In this document: piece by piece, positions 14,082-25,388 of the stretch
How positions within the stretch are numbered: the first letter of the stretch is position 1
How the letters are laid out: every line of letters starts with the position of its first letter
Source of the DNA: Daphnia carinata
Lineage: Eukaryota > Arthropoda > Branchiopoda > Diplostraca > Daphniidae
Direction: 5' to 3'
DNA length: 64,000 nt
Assembly: GCF_022539665.2 (NCBI RefSeq)
Contig: NC_081333.1
Coordinates: forward strand, 4,772,971 to 4,836,970
Program-made: the position numbers and the translations under genes
The notes under the pieces: model-generated
The model's database searches: none
What the model was told of the DNA's origin: nothing
Seen by the model: the letters and a program-made list of their open reading frames with translations, nothing else

Positions 14082-16263
14082 TTAAATGATATTTGGAAAT
14101 AGTGGATATTCAGCGTTGTTGAACATGGGTCGTGGTTCTTTGGTGGTGCCAGTTACTTGCAGACATATCAATCCTACTACTTCACTTCGTCGGCTCCGTC
14201 TTCTAGTGCACAGGGCTAGTAAGTATAATTTTGTAACACTTACATTTAAAGTTCAAGTTTCAATTTTTTTTACTACCTTTCTGAGCTTCGACCAGTTCTT
14301 TCTTCAACTCTCACCTTTCATTTCAACCACATAATAAAGCATCTTTTTTTTGTGCACCTACAATTCGGATGAAAATAGGTAAGATTGTAGATGGGTTTCT
14401 GACACATGATAACCGATTTCAGATGAACCTCGAAATTTGGATTAACTCTTTTTCGCTGACTGCAACTTATTAGATCGACGGCATAGGAATTATTATCTAA
14501 CGACGTTCATTAGGCGCGGCGAATTGTAAACTCTCACAGATAGCAGGATATCTTTCAGTAGAACAAATGTCACAATCTATGACTGATATTTTAAGTAATA
14601 TGGTAAAGTTAGTCAGTCTCTTAAAGATAAGGATATCTTTTTATATACTTTCAGCTGTGTCCGGCCAAACGGAAGAATCGAGGACGGATGAACAATCCTG
14701 TTTCTCCGCTTCGGTATATTCTATTGGACAATTTGGAGTTACCTTCTCGTCGGTGCGGATTTGGCATTGCTGAGTGCAAAATTTCTCAAGGTCCTCAGAA
14801 GTGAAAAATGATGAAATTGTTACACCGTCAATTTCATCTATCTGACGAAGGGTTTCACATTTAATAGTTGAAAAGTCCCCAATGATTCTTTCACTAAGCA
14901 ATGACCCTGGGAAACGAAAATGTAAGTTATTCTACATTGTGAGCTAAAATATGCAAGTAGGCCTACTCATGGGTATGGTCTTTATAATGGGCGCCACACC
15001 AATGCATAGAAAATTGCTGGCCGGAGTACAATGCCGATAATGCCCAGGGTTTCGGAGAGAAGACTTCCTTGAATGAATTTTCGCTCTAGCCGAAGAACGA
15101 ATTTCGGACTTCTTCGATACGACCATGGAATTACAACTTAAAAAAGGCCCCGCTATTTCTCGTTCGGATGCAAAAGGTAACAATTCAGCAAATGTAGCAC
15201 ATTTTTTAGCAGGAATAATGCCCGACACTAATGGGTTATAGAAGAAAAATTCCGTTAATTTAGTTAATCTATCACTATGAAGAAAAAGTTTCAGACGAAT
15301 TTTCACAAACCCGGGGTTTTGACTGCGTGCTGCAACACAGGTGTAGTCGGGAAGAATGAAGGAGTGTGAATTTCGGTTTCAGTACCTTCTACGGAAAGTT
15401 TTGAGGTGATTTTCATGTTTCCGTTCATTTGGAATTGTTGCGCACAAAAGTCGTCCAGGTCCTCGATAGTAAAAAATGACGAAATTGTAAAACCATCAAT
15501 TTCATCTACCTGACGTCTGGTTTTACATTCCGTGTTGAGTATGTCATTGCGGTATTTTTCGCTGCAACTTAATGATACTGAAAAATAATAGAAACATTAA
15601 TGGTGAAAATGACGAGGAAAAAAAAATTGCAGATACTTTTGGATTTTGTCTTCCTAGTACGTCGTCGACTTAGAAAAGGAGTGTCGCTAACCAAAGTGCA
15701 ATACCGAAGGGCACGAGCTTTCCGCCAAGGGAGCTTACGCAATTTCGTTTTGATTCCGGTCGAACAACGCGAATTATGAGATAGGTCCATAGAACAAACA
15801 CTATGAACAGATGTTTGTTCTTCCCATCCTTCATTTTCTTTTGGGCCAGTAATCTCGGGAGCAGAAAGACTTAAATCTTTTGGCACAAGATAATTTTGTT
15901 TAGAAAGATAAGAAGCAAATGCCTCCTTGTCCTCTTCATGGAAACGAAGCAAAGGTGGAGGCGACGAATCATCAGATTCGTCTTCAGAAAAACTAACACA
16001 CTCATATGACCATATCTGTGTGCTTGCATTAAGTTTTAACTTGCGCCTGCGGCTTGTAAGGTTCTGTGGACTTCCTAAGTTTGAGAAAAACTGTTCTTGA
16101 ATGAACACATGACGGATCAAATTAGACCACTGTGCTACATACCACATTCACCATGATCTAAAAAAAGTTTCGGCATGTCAGGATCAACATCAAACATGGA
16201 CAAGGAAGTACAGGATGATGAGCAAGTAGAAGTAATATTCTCTTTTTTTCCGTTATTTTCCAT
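14082..16263 (-). CDS. Unrecognised gene with duplicated exon pair, 6 exons
   Basis: Exons (transcription order) 16263-16143, 16074-15637, 15577-15311, 15227-15000, 14906-14649 and 14215-14082 join to 481 residues; every intron is phase 1 and the joined length is a whole number of codons, which supports the model. I do not recognise the protein. Exons 3 and 5 encode related segments: both contain a version of EIDGxTISSFFTxEDL followed by FCxQQ, with cysteines before it. Exons 2 and 4 also resemble each other (RYCTLVSDTPFL and RHCTPASNFLCI, preceded by basic stretches). So an exon pair was duplicated. The protein is serine-rich with basic clusters such as RRRTRKTKSK and TRRRSRRS, which suggests a nuclear protein. 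It has no signal peptide or membrane helix; the hydrophobic run after exon 2 in the genomic frame is intron. The start could lie further upstream. The donor of exon 4 (ATTG/gtgtgg) is weak. Confidence 0.7.
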
Positions 16264-17313
16264 TTTGTCTTTGATCTTTGATTTAGAATTTTCTAGCTTG
16301 TTTCCAAGAAAAATTCCAACCTCAACCTCAAACACAAACAATAATAAAATGTTAAAGCAAGCTAAACATATTCAGGAGGGGGATGGTAACCCACCTTTTT
16401 AAAATGGAAGTATGGCCCAAGGTACTGGGTAGGAATGGAATTTTTTCTTAAATACCAGACATTGTTCCGTAGTTTTAGGCACTCACTGCCAAAATGTATA
16501 GAGCAAACAAACAGAAGGCATGGTCGAACAGAAGATGGAATGCTGCAATAGAAAGTATAATAAGTTGTAACATACTTATTTTATATTCTGGTTTAGAAAT
16601 TGAACAACCGAAAGAGGTATGGTCCAAGATGTGAAGATATGCCAAGCTGAAGTTGAAACCCACAGATGAAACACTGACAAGCCATGCTTACCTAATTATC
16701 ATAACACTTCACTTCATAAAACAATAATACCTGCCTTGAAACGACATCAACACGAGAAGGTAAGCATTAGAACGATGAGCATGGAAATGGACTAAAACAT
16801 AGAATCACGCAAGTTGTCAGACTCAGATGTGAAGAGTATCTAGTAACTGCCACAAAGCTTAGCACTCTTCTTCAGGCATGCACTCTTTCGAATAACATGA
16901 TCTCCGCGAATCACCTTAGACCATTCGGGTTGTCCAAGGCTCAACAAACTTTTTTGGCTTACTGATTGGCTCTTTTCTTTTCCCATCCCCACCCTCACCC
17001 TTCCATTTCTTTCTCCTTCCCGCTCTAACATTTTTCTGGTGTGCATCTGTAGAGTTGCCGCCTTCATTTGTTTCTTTTTGTGTTATTTACGTTTATTATT
17101 TTTTTGTTTGTTCTTTATTTATGCGATGCAACGGTCTTTACCGTAATCCTTTTTTCATTTTTTAAAATATTACATAACTACGCAACGGTATGCTTCCTTT
17201 AAAATTAGCGTAAATGATGAAATGGTACAAACGGACATTCGGCTAGCCTAACCAGTTATAAAACCCGATTACATGGATTTGTACCCTGTTTGCCCACTTT
17301 TTTGAAATACATT
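16264..17313. other. Intergenic stretch, nothing recognised
   Basis: Probably contains the promoter of the minus-strand gene ending upstream. Short minus-strand frames at 16475-16663 and 16840-17067 have no splice-linked partners that I could support. Confidence 0.4.
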
Positions 17314-17321
17314 GTATTTTA

Positions 17322-17760
17322 CAGACTTGCCGCGCCGATCAATTTTCCGATCGCGATCTCCGATCCGATCTTTTGAGTTTGATCGGATCGGGCGATCCGA
17401 TCAAACTGCGAAAGATCGGATCGGCGATCAAATTTTGCCGATCATTTTTAGCGATCATTTTTGTGCAGCATCTAACGGTAAAAATTTACACTGTTTCGCG
17501 AAAATAGCATTGGCTGTCACAGCGACAGTCACTGGCGGCCATTGAGGGTGAACACTAAACAGTTTCCTTCAATTGGCATTCGCATAAATAGCAGTGAAAT
17601 AGAACCCTGCGGCTGAAAATCTACAGCTAGATGGCGAAAAGTTTGATCGCTAAAAACGATCGGATCGCGATCAATTTTTTGGGATCGCCGATCCGATCTC
17701 CGATCTTTTTCAAAAGATCGGATCGGCGATCAATTTTTGATCGCGATCGCGGCAAGTCTG
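17322..17760. mobile_element. hAT-like MITE, copy 1
   Basis: A 439-bp element with ends CAGACTTGCCGCG and CGCGGCAAGTCTG, a perfect 13-bp terminal inverted repeat. It is flanked by a perfect 8-bp duplication GTATTTTA at 17314-17321 and 17761-17768, the target site length made by hAT transposases. Inside each end lie arrays of the near-palindromic word GATCGGATCGGCGATC and variants, so each half can fold on itself. It has no coding capacity for a transposase, so movement must have depended on another element. A related copy lies at 20156-20588. Confidence 0.88.
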
Positions 17761-17768
17761 GTATTTTA

Positions 17769-20147
17769 TTTATATTTCTTACTTTCCCACTTATCCCGTT
17801 TGGGCCGAGTAGTTTCATTTACACTGGGTATCTTGAAGAGAATCGAAACCGCTTCAAAAATCAGGCTGGTCGCGAGGCAATATGTACTACTTAGTACATA
17901 ATCGCGCCTACAGTTTTCTATATGGAGAAAGTGTGTGTTGTCGCCACTAGGGCTTTGATTTGGTTGCTTTAGTGGTTAAACCGCTAAAGTTAAACCAGTT
18001 AAACAATAATGCGTGTAGCGCATGTCTTTTAAATTTTTTTGAAGCGAATAATATGAATTCGGTTGATGTAAATTTTTCCAATGAGGTAATATGTATAACA
18101 TAAATACTACTATATGTTACAATTATATATAGATATTTATATATATTACTATTATATACATACAATACTGTAATATATTGTCATGCTCAGATTTTTACAC
18201 TAGCCTTTTGCTTGTCGGTGAACGTTTACTAAAAGTGCGGATGATTGCTCTGCTGACTCCCACACAAAAGTCAGTCAGTAGCAATAAGTCTCCACTGTTG
18301 GTGATCAACCCGGTTACACACTAACAACAAACCGTGTCCACAACCGACTACACTTAAGGTAGGAACTACACTCCTAGAAGGAAAGTACACTAAAGTACGC
18401 ACAAACTACGTTACACAATATTCCCAAAGGTAATACAGAAGCAAGGTGAAGACAAAAGGAAGGGCAAGCTAGATAGCTTGCCCTTCCTTTTGTCTTCACC
18501 TTAGTATTATAACCTAGGTTATAAAACTAACAAATAGTCATTTAAGGTTAGCCATTTACACTAGTGTTAAAAGCGATGTTACAATATATTATATATATAT
18601 TGTACTTATATAATGAATATGTACAATTGGTGTGATAATTGAAATAAAAGAATATAAGAGAAACAATTTTTTTATTATTTGTCAGCTAAATTAATTACCA
18701 TAATTAGTTGATTAATTATAGTAAATAGCCCTTGGTAAGGGCTATCTATTTCTGGGTAAATGTTATCAACATTTTCAAAGGGAAAAAATCTCAAAGGCAA
18801 AATGTGTTTTTGTTGTTTTTCGATCTAAGGTTCTAATGGACGCAACAGATAAAAACAAAAAAATTGATGTTACGCTTAAACTTTTTCCTTTTCTGAAAAT
18901 TTAACATAAATTTCATAGAATTAGATAGCTCTTGATAAGAGCTCTCGATTGATGCAAAATTTGTCAATTTTGACTGTTTATTTTCCTCATAAATAATTAT
19001 TAAAGGATTTCATGATTTTAGAAAGGGGGGGGTGTGTGAAAAAGACGAAATTTTGCATTGATCGTTTGATGCTTAAGCTTCGTCAAAACAGGAAATCATT
19101 ATAATATTTATGTTGCTTGTGATTCCAGGAACAAGTTGCTATAAACAATTACTTTAAGGTGCTATATTTAACCCCAAAAATTACGTTTGAAAAAGTGGCT
19201 TTTGATAAACCATTATGGCGGCCATTTTTTTAGCGCGCCAAGTTCAAATTTTAAAAAGCGTAAATAAGTGTAAAAAATTTTAATTATAAGTACATATTTA
19301 CATTTTGTATGTGTCTAGAGAATTTCAATATCCGTCTTAGATAGAAAATCTTAAAAAGTAACTAAGATAAGCTAAACAAATTTATTTCATGGGTTCTCAT
19401 TTAATTTACAATTTTAGGTTTTTTTTTCCACATTTCCGCGTGGAAAACTACGTTTTATCGCGAGTTCCGCATGGAAAAACTCCAAGCAGACAATATTCCA
19501 AAAAAACATTGACTAACGCCCTGCGCGTTTATCATTTAGCCCATAAGAAGTGCATCTGCAACTATGTACTGCTTAGTACATATGTAGTGAGACCATCTTG
19601 TCAAAAATACCGACACGTGTAATAACCGATCGACCATTTTTAGGTAGGTAAGTAGGTCGGTGCGATACAACGTGTCTCGGGTAATCCCCTTACCAAGTAG
19701 TACACGAAAATTAAATTGATTTTAATGGTGAAACTATTAGCCTAAAACAAATAATTTTTACAGATTGGATACCTCTTCATGAGGACTGTCCATTCCTGTA
19801 AAATTATCGTTTGAAAAGTACCCACTCGAGTAGTAAACCGATTGGCTACTTTTTGCGTAGGTCGGGCTGGTTTGCAGGTTTTTTTTTAGGAATTCGCTGT
19901 CCCTGTTATACGTGAAATTAAATTTATTACAATTGGTAAAATTATAAGTTCAAAATTGCATTCGTACGCTACATGACTTGAGCGTTCGTTAAAAAGCGCT
20001 GATGAACTCGTATGAACATTGTTAAACGAGCATTTATGATCGCCACCTGATGGTTACTGGCACAACTAACAACAGATTATTATAATTCTTTTCTCTTTTT
20101 TTTAGAATTTCATTTTTGATGTAAGCCATATTTTTTGTGGACTCATT
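17769..20147. other. Gene-poor AT-rich stretch between two MITEs
   Basis: No coding region recognised. It holds AT microsatellite-like tracts around 18110-18180 and 18580-18600 and the palindrome listed separately at 18443-18502. Confidence 0.5.
18443..18502. repeat. Perfect palindrome: 29-bp arms, 2-nt loop
   Basis: Left arm 18443-18471 and right arm 18474-18502 are exact reverse complements, separated only by GA at 18472-18473. The arm begins AAGGTGAAGAC and ends GGCAAGCTA. Such a hairpin with nearly no loop would be unstable over time, so it is either young, selected, or an artefact of sequencing or assembly. Confidence 0.95.
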
Positions 20148-20155
20148 CCTTGCGG

Positions 20156-20588
20156 CAGTCTTGCCGCGATCGCGATCATCGATCATCGATTACGATTAAA
20201 AAACGATCGCCGATCAAATCTTTACATTTTGATTTTGATTTGATCAGCGATAAAAAAACTTGTTGATCGACAGCGATCATTTTTGCGATTGAATTCAGCG
20301 CCACCAGACGTAAAAACTTAGAATTCATATAAATTTTTGCTAAACAGTTTCGCTGAGGAAGCTGTTTATCCTTCTTTCGCAGCAGACGCCTTTTTTGTCG
20401 CCATTGACTTGAAATGGTGACAGTTTAGTTTAAATTTTCACCACTAGATTTCGCCCCAAAAAGATCGGATCGCACAAATTTTGATCACCGATCAAATCAT
20501 TTTAAAAAGATCGAATCGCCGATCAAAATCAATCAGTGATGATCGGATCGGCGATCAAAATCAAAAATCAATCGCAACGGCAAGTCTG
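20156..20588. mobile_element. hAT-like MITE, copy 2
   Basis: A 433-bp relative of the element at 17322-17760. Ends are CAGTCTTGCCGCG (one base different from copy 1) and CGGCAAGTCTG. A perfect 8-bp duplication CCTTGCGG flanks it at 20148-20155 and 20589-20596. The GATC-rich self-complementary subterminal words are present but more decayed. No coding capacity. Confidence 0.88.
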
Positions 20589-21040
20589 CCTTGCGGCAAA
20601 AAAGGTTTTTTGGCTGCGCGCCCACGGCTCTAAATAATCAATGCACAATCAACGTGATCGCTGATTGGCACAATCATAAGTGTCGTGCTTGTTGTTGAAC
20701 TGTTTCAAAATAAACTCCCAAATTGCTGCAGACGTCATGGGTAAGAATCAGTTTTAAAATTTTGTTTCCGAATCTTCATCAATGCCAGCGCAAGGTTCTA
20801 GTGTAATGGGCTACAATAATTTAAAACACCCACATGACCCTGGCTAAGAAATTAAACTACATAAGGCTTGCAATAGTCCTATAGCTGACCTTCTTTATTA
20901 TATTTGATGTAAACAACATTCAGCAAAGTAGGTATGAATGGGGTCAAAACCGCACCGCTGCCTGCCACGTATACCTTAGGTTACAAAAGTAAATTGTTTA
21001 ATAATCATCTCATAACTTTTGCTCACACCAGAATTTCAAG

Positions 21041-21276
21041 ATGCGTTCGCAGACAGCATGTGGGTAAGTCTTCGAATGCCTTTTTTGCCTCGAAATGTTT
21101 GAATTGTACTTTTAAAAGTTGTTTCTGAACGATAGAAATTGAGCCTACAGTGTAATTATGTTCCAATCAGATATTTAATCTTGGTCGTTCTCGCGTGTGT
21201 GCTACCGAACATCTTGGCCGCTCCATCGAGTGCTGCAGTCGACCTTGAAAAAAATCAACTTGCTATGAAGAACTGA
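21041..21276 (+). CDS. Possible tiny secreted peptide, 2 exons
   Basis: Exons 21041-21063 and 21171-21276 join in phase through good splice sites (donor gtaagt, acceptor ccaatcag) to about 42 residues. The product reads as a signal peptide (hydrophobic YLILVVLACVLPNILAA, then a likely cleavage after AA) followed by a short polar tail that stops at TGA 21274-21276. Just past the stop, another frame stays open (starting ELKETIRLKLAKTF), so a frameshift may have shortened a longer secreted peptide. I recognise no family. It could also be a chance frame or a dead gene. Confidence 0.35.
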
Positions 21277-22157
21277 AAGAAACGATTCGACTGAAATTGG
21301 CAAAGACGTTTTTACCACAGCGAAGTTCATTGCAGTGCGTCGAAATTCTTACTATTGGTCTTGCAAAATTTTCTTTCAATTAATTTGTTTGAATTTAATT
21401 AATGGTTGAAAGATCTTTATTACGTGATAGTGGTACTAGCTATAATGCAATTGTTGCTAATACGTTTTCAAATTTTAACAGCCATAGGGCTGCTCATTCG
21501 TAAAGGCAGCAGCAGGAATGTGTAATTTAATATGCAACGCAAAAATCGACTATAAAGGTAAAAATTACGCAATGCTGGTTGGCAACATTAATTTTCCTTT
21601 TTGTAATTTTTCATTTTAAAAGCAATACTGGAAAGATCTGAAAATGAAGACCTGGATCAAATTGACATGAATCAAGTCCGCGATGTAGTTAGGGCAGAAC
21701 AAACAAACATTTAAAAAAAATATTTTTGTCCAAAACTGTAATTGCAGGAAAAAAATATGACGTAACATCAGAAAAACGGATGTCCGGTAATAAAAGCCGT
21801 CTCGTTTGCCTGAAGTCTAGACTCTATTAACAACTGATTGGGATATCAGGACGGGTACTCGACGGATCCATGGTTGGTTGTGCCCTGATTTAGAGACAAC
21901 AAAAAAAGAATTGACGTATCAATATCGCCCTATGTATTACGAGTTCTCAAAAATGGTGGATTTCGTTGACAAAAGGTAATTAATGGCTGAAAAGAGTGAC
22001 GAAAAGGTCGGAACAGTTTGAATAACGATTAATTGTAATCACAGTGGCCAACCGCAAAGAACCAATCACAAGGTCAACTATTTCGTTATTTTGGAATTCG
22101 TTCAGAATCAGACTAGACTATGGCGTTAGTTTTAGTCTTGCTAGCCCTTGAAATAAG
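21277..22157. other. Intergenic stretch, nothing recognised
   Basis: No coding frame with a motif and no repeat that I could identify. It ends where the truncated cuticle pseudogene begins. Confidence 0.4.
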
Positions 22158-22396
22158 GCACTCAGGTTGTCACACAGGGCTGATAGCTACGGCTACACGG
22201 TCGATGTCAAGTACGAAGGCGAAGCCAAATATCCCAAATTCGTCACGTCCAAATACAACACGTACTCTGCTCCAGCCTACAAGGCACCCTCTGCCTCGTC
22301 TATTCTGCCGAAGCCTACAGAGCTCCCGAATACAGAGCTCCGGCCACCGCTGCTCCGGTGTACAAAACTCCAGCGTACACCGCTCCAGGCTACTAA
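22158..22396 (+). pseudogene. Truncated RR cuticle protein pseudogene
   Basis: Begins abruptly inside the chitin-binding domain (the part reading RADSYGYTVDVKYEGEAKYP) with no signal-peptide exon upstream. The frame shifts near 22290: the tail SAEAYRAPEYRAP continues in another frame and ends in PGY plus stop. It is the leftmost remnant of the plus-strand gene type at 24703, 28144 and 31463, and is followed by a tRNA copy in the same order as those genes. Confidence 0.85.
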
Positions 22397-22642
22397 CCAT
22401 CCACCTGCAAAACACCCACTGCTCCCTCCAAATACTAGATGGTAAAATATTGTCGAAGATTATACATGACGCCCGAATGAGGTCTGATACCGCAACAGAA
22501 AACTAGTTTACTTCTTTCCGCTGGTTGTGCTGAAAGTAAGGACCACTTTTTTTTCAATGTATCTTTAAACAACTTCCTTGAAAACTTACATAATTGATGA
22601 ATATTAAGGGCAATTGATGTGGTTGAAAAAATCACAACAATG

Positions 22643-22761
22643 TCTCCAGTGGCGTAATTGTTTAGCGCATGGTACTTATAGGACAGTAACTAATTGTGCG
22701 CAATGAACATGCAATCATTGTAAGTAATGCCGAGGTCGCGAGTTCGAACCTCGCCTGGAGA
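22643..22761 (+). tRNA. tRNA-Ile(UAU) with 46-nt intron
   Basis: Acceptor arms TCTCCAG (22643-22649) and CTGGAGA (22755-22761) pair fully; the T arm GCGAG-TTCGAAC-CTCGC is perfect; the D arm GCGT/GCGC and anticodon arm TGGTA/TGCCG pair with G-U. The loop reads CTTATA, giving anticodon UAU at positions 34-36. An intron of 46 nt (22681-22726) sits after position 37, where eukaryotic tRNA-Ile(UAU) introns lie. The mature length is 73 nt. Odd: no run of four or more T follows closely, so termination by RNA polymerase III may be poor and the gene may be inactive. Decayed copies follow the other plus-strand cuticle genes. Confidence 0.85.
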
Positions 22762-23044
22762 ATAAAAGTACTTTATCAATGTTGTTATTATAGCAGAATA
22801 ATAGATGATACCTGTGCATTGTTTCTACAATGGTTTGATGACATAGTAGGCGAGTAGCATAGGAAAGATCGTATAATAGGTCGTAAACATTAATCCTAAA
22901 AGCTCTAAACGAACCATACGACAATAGTTTGGTTTTCAAAATTTGAATACCTCATAGTATAGCGTTGGAATCTTTAAAGTCACGATATGCTAATCGTTGT
23001 TGTAATGGATTTTAGCGCAATATCATTGATTCGTACGTTAATTG

Positions 23045-23118
23045 TGTCTTTGTGGCCTAAATGATAAGACACCGGGCTCCTAAATTGGTGTTAACAGATT
23101 CGATTCTTTCAATAGGTA
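23045..23118 (+). pseudogene. tRNA-Arg(CCU)-like relic
   Basis: GTGGCCTAAATGATAAG and GGGCTCCTAAA resemble the D arm and anticodon region of arthropod tRNA-Arg(CCU), and a TTCGATTC T loop follows. The anticodon and acceptor stems do not pair well, so it is a relic. A more decayed copy occupies the same place in the next duplication unit near 26090. Confidence 0.5.
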
Positions 23119-23331
23119 AGGTGACTAATCATCAATATAGGTAGTTTTTTATGATTTCATCAACGTTGAATATGATTACCTGAACACCATACATCAGGTG
23201 AATTGGAAATAAATAAGTATATAATAAATATTATAAATAAGGACATAGTAGTTTTGCTTTAGTATAGTTTAATAAATGATAATTTTTTAATTTGACATCT
23301 TTTTGACGTAAAAATTCAGAATTCCGTGGAC

Positions 23332-23988
23332 TTAGTAGTCGCGGGCAACGTTAGCGGAAGTCCTGTAGACTGGGCTGGTTGCGGGACCGATGGAGGCCAT
23401 ATTGTAACGAGCAGGAGTGATGACAACAGGGGAATTGTAAGCAGTGGAAACTGGCGCGGAGTAAACTGGTGCGGAATAGGCACGTGGCGAGTAGGAGGTA
23501 GCAGGGTATTGGGCTTCACCTTCGTACTTGACATCAGCCGTGTATCCGTAGCTATCAGCTTTGTAGGTAACGATTTGAACGCGGCCATCGGGCAGGAGGA
23601 CGCGGTAAGTGCCAGTGGTTACTTTGCTGTCGCTGTTCTCTGAGTGGGAGTAGTCGCTGTCATAACCATCGTTGACAGCCTAGTTGAAAGCGTATGGCCG
23701 GGCAGCCTATACGGAATGGGCAATCATTCATTTAGAAAAGCGTTGAATAGATAAAACAAAAGCCAATTGGACTTACGTATTCCCTGGTCTCGTAAGTTGA
23801 AGCCGGGTAAGATAGGCTATTGTAAGGGGATGAAGTCGAATAGGTTTGGCCTGGGTAAGCGGAATTGGCTGCGGCGACAGCGATCAGGGCGGCGAGTACG
23901 ACAAACTTGAAAATTGAAAGAGAGATTTTGTTAGAACGATAAACAATAATTTTGAACTGTTTAAATGCACAACAAATTTTACCTGCAT
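23332..23988 (-). pseudogene. RR cuticle protein gene with one in-frame stop
   Basis: Exons 23988-23983 (codes MQ only), 23905-23777 and 23706-23332 follow the minus-gene type of the array: signal peptide FVVLAALIAVAAA, a SAYPG tail, then the chitin-binding RR domain (YRVLLPDGRVQIVTYKADS, GYTADVKYEGEA) and a C-terminal NVARDY. The codon at 23682-23680 is TAG where the sister genes have the tryptophan of AFNWAVNDG, so the product would stop before the RR domain. All else is intact, so the change is recent, or a base error, or an allele. The sister genes at 26793 and 29925 lack it. Promoter and splice sites look intact. Confidence 0.8.
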
Positions 23989-24025
23989 GTTGAGGAGCTG
24001 GAAGAATGATTGAGACAGTTAGGCA

Positions 24026-24062
24026 ACTGATGCTCTTTCTGCCATTCTCTCTCCCTTAAATA
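24026..24062 (-). promoter_or_regulatory. Core promoter of the minus cuticle gene at 23332
   Basis: On the minus strand TATTTAAG (24062-24055) lies about 32 bases before a TCAGT initiator (24030-24026). The same pair recurs before the minus genes at 26793 and 29925. Confidence 0.65.
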
Positions 24063-24628
24063 CTGCAGAGCGATGTCTTTATTGTACTTCATGTGAGTTG
24101 CTTTTTTCTGTGTTTAGATGAGAAAAATGTTTGTTTATGCCAAAAAAATGGAGAAAGGAAAATTGTTTCTTACACCACTTTTGGGCAACGCTCTCGATTA
24201 GGATCTTTCCATGGCCATCGAATAACTCCAAAAAAACGGGACTTTCCCAATTGTGTTCTACACAGTAGTCTTTCTATAACATCAAACTCCCAAATTTCAA
24301 ATTGACTCACTCGTTGAACAAATGTCGATTCAACCAGTGGAGGTAATAACAACTTGGTTGAGTGATACCTTTCAACATGTTTGATGCTAAAATCGAGGCT
24401 AAATGAATAGTTTGACAAACGATGCACAACCCATAAAAACAACAAAACTAAGAATTTATTGCGCATGGCCATAAACCATGCTCGTAATTAACCGTTGTTA
24501 CTCAAGTTCACCTGCACTAACGTACTTAACTCCGAACAACCGTTGAATCCGGTTACTTTCGTTTCGTGCTAAGCATACTTACAGATGTGCCATATCCCAC
24601 AGTTTCTCTCCTTACGTTCAACGTTCGG

Positions 24629-24666
24629 TATAAATATCGCAATCGAATCGACTCAAACCATCAGTC
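24629..24666 (+). promoter_or_regulatory. Core promoter of the plus cuticle gene at 24703
   Basis: TATAAATA at 24629-24636 lies 32 bases before a TCAGTC arthropod-type initiator at 24661. The same arrangement precedes the plus genes at 28144 and 31463. Confidence 0.7.
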
Positions 24667-24702
24667 TCTAAACTATTTCAAGCAAATCACGCCTCCTGCA
24701 AA

Positions 24703-25388
24703 ATGAAGGTAAGCGACATTTTGAGTTTTCAAAAGCTTCCTTTATAGAAGAAAGAACAATATTCAATTCATTTTATCACCAGTTCTTCATCCTCGCCGCT
24801 GTTGTCGCTATTGCCTCCGCTGATTCCTACAGGACCGCGGAATACGCACCAAAGTACGTGGCTCCTAAATATGAAGCTCCCAAGTTCGTGGCTGCTGCAT
24901 TCGGCGGAGTCAACTATGAGGTAAGTTATCATTTGAAAATGTTTTAATGGTGTGTATTTAATTCGGATTCAAATGAATTGTTTAGGCTTAACCGTGCGAG
25001 TTTGGGTACTCCGTGAAAGATGCTTAATACTACGCTGATTTTGATCACTCCGAGAGAAGCGATAGTAAAGTCACGACTGGCTCTTCCCACGTTCAACTTC
25101 CAGATGGTCGCACTCAGATCGTCACATACAGAGCTGATAGCTACGGCTACACGGCTGATGTCAAGTACGAAGGAGAAGCCAAATATCCCGAATGCGTGCA
25201 TACAACACGTACGCTCCAGCCTACAGGGCTATCGCACAAATTTACCCATCCTCCAATACAAATCTCCTGCTACCCGTGCTCCCGTTTACTCCACACAAGT
25301 ATATAAGGCTACCGCCGTCGTCTACCCTTCACCAGCCTACAAAGCTCCCGAATACAGAGCTCCAGCTGCCGCTGCCTCGGTCTACTAA
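24703..25388 (+). pseudogene. RR cuticle protein pseudogene (two stops, frameshift)
   Basis: Exons 24703-24708, 24783-24920 and 24986-25388 match the plus-gene type (signal peptide FFILAAVVAIASA, then SYRTAEYAPKY repeats, then the RR domain and AP/Y-rich tail). Exon 3 has TAA at 24989-24991 and at 25025-25027 where the sister genes have CAA and GAA, and a short deletion with frameshift near 25196, after the RR domain. The TATA box, initiator and splice sites remain. So the protein is lost although transcription could persist. Confidence 0.9.

Noticed and set aside
22170-22939. Minus ORFs near the cuticle pseudogene and tRNA
   Set aside because: They overlap the tRNA and pseudogene in antisense and have no supporting motif or promoter.
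23326-23643. Plus-strand 105-codon ORF over the minus cuticle gene
   Set aside because: Shadow of the minus gene; the minus frame carries the RR consensus and matches sister genes. The same holds for 29895-30368 (+).
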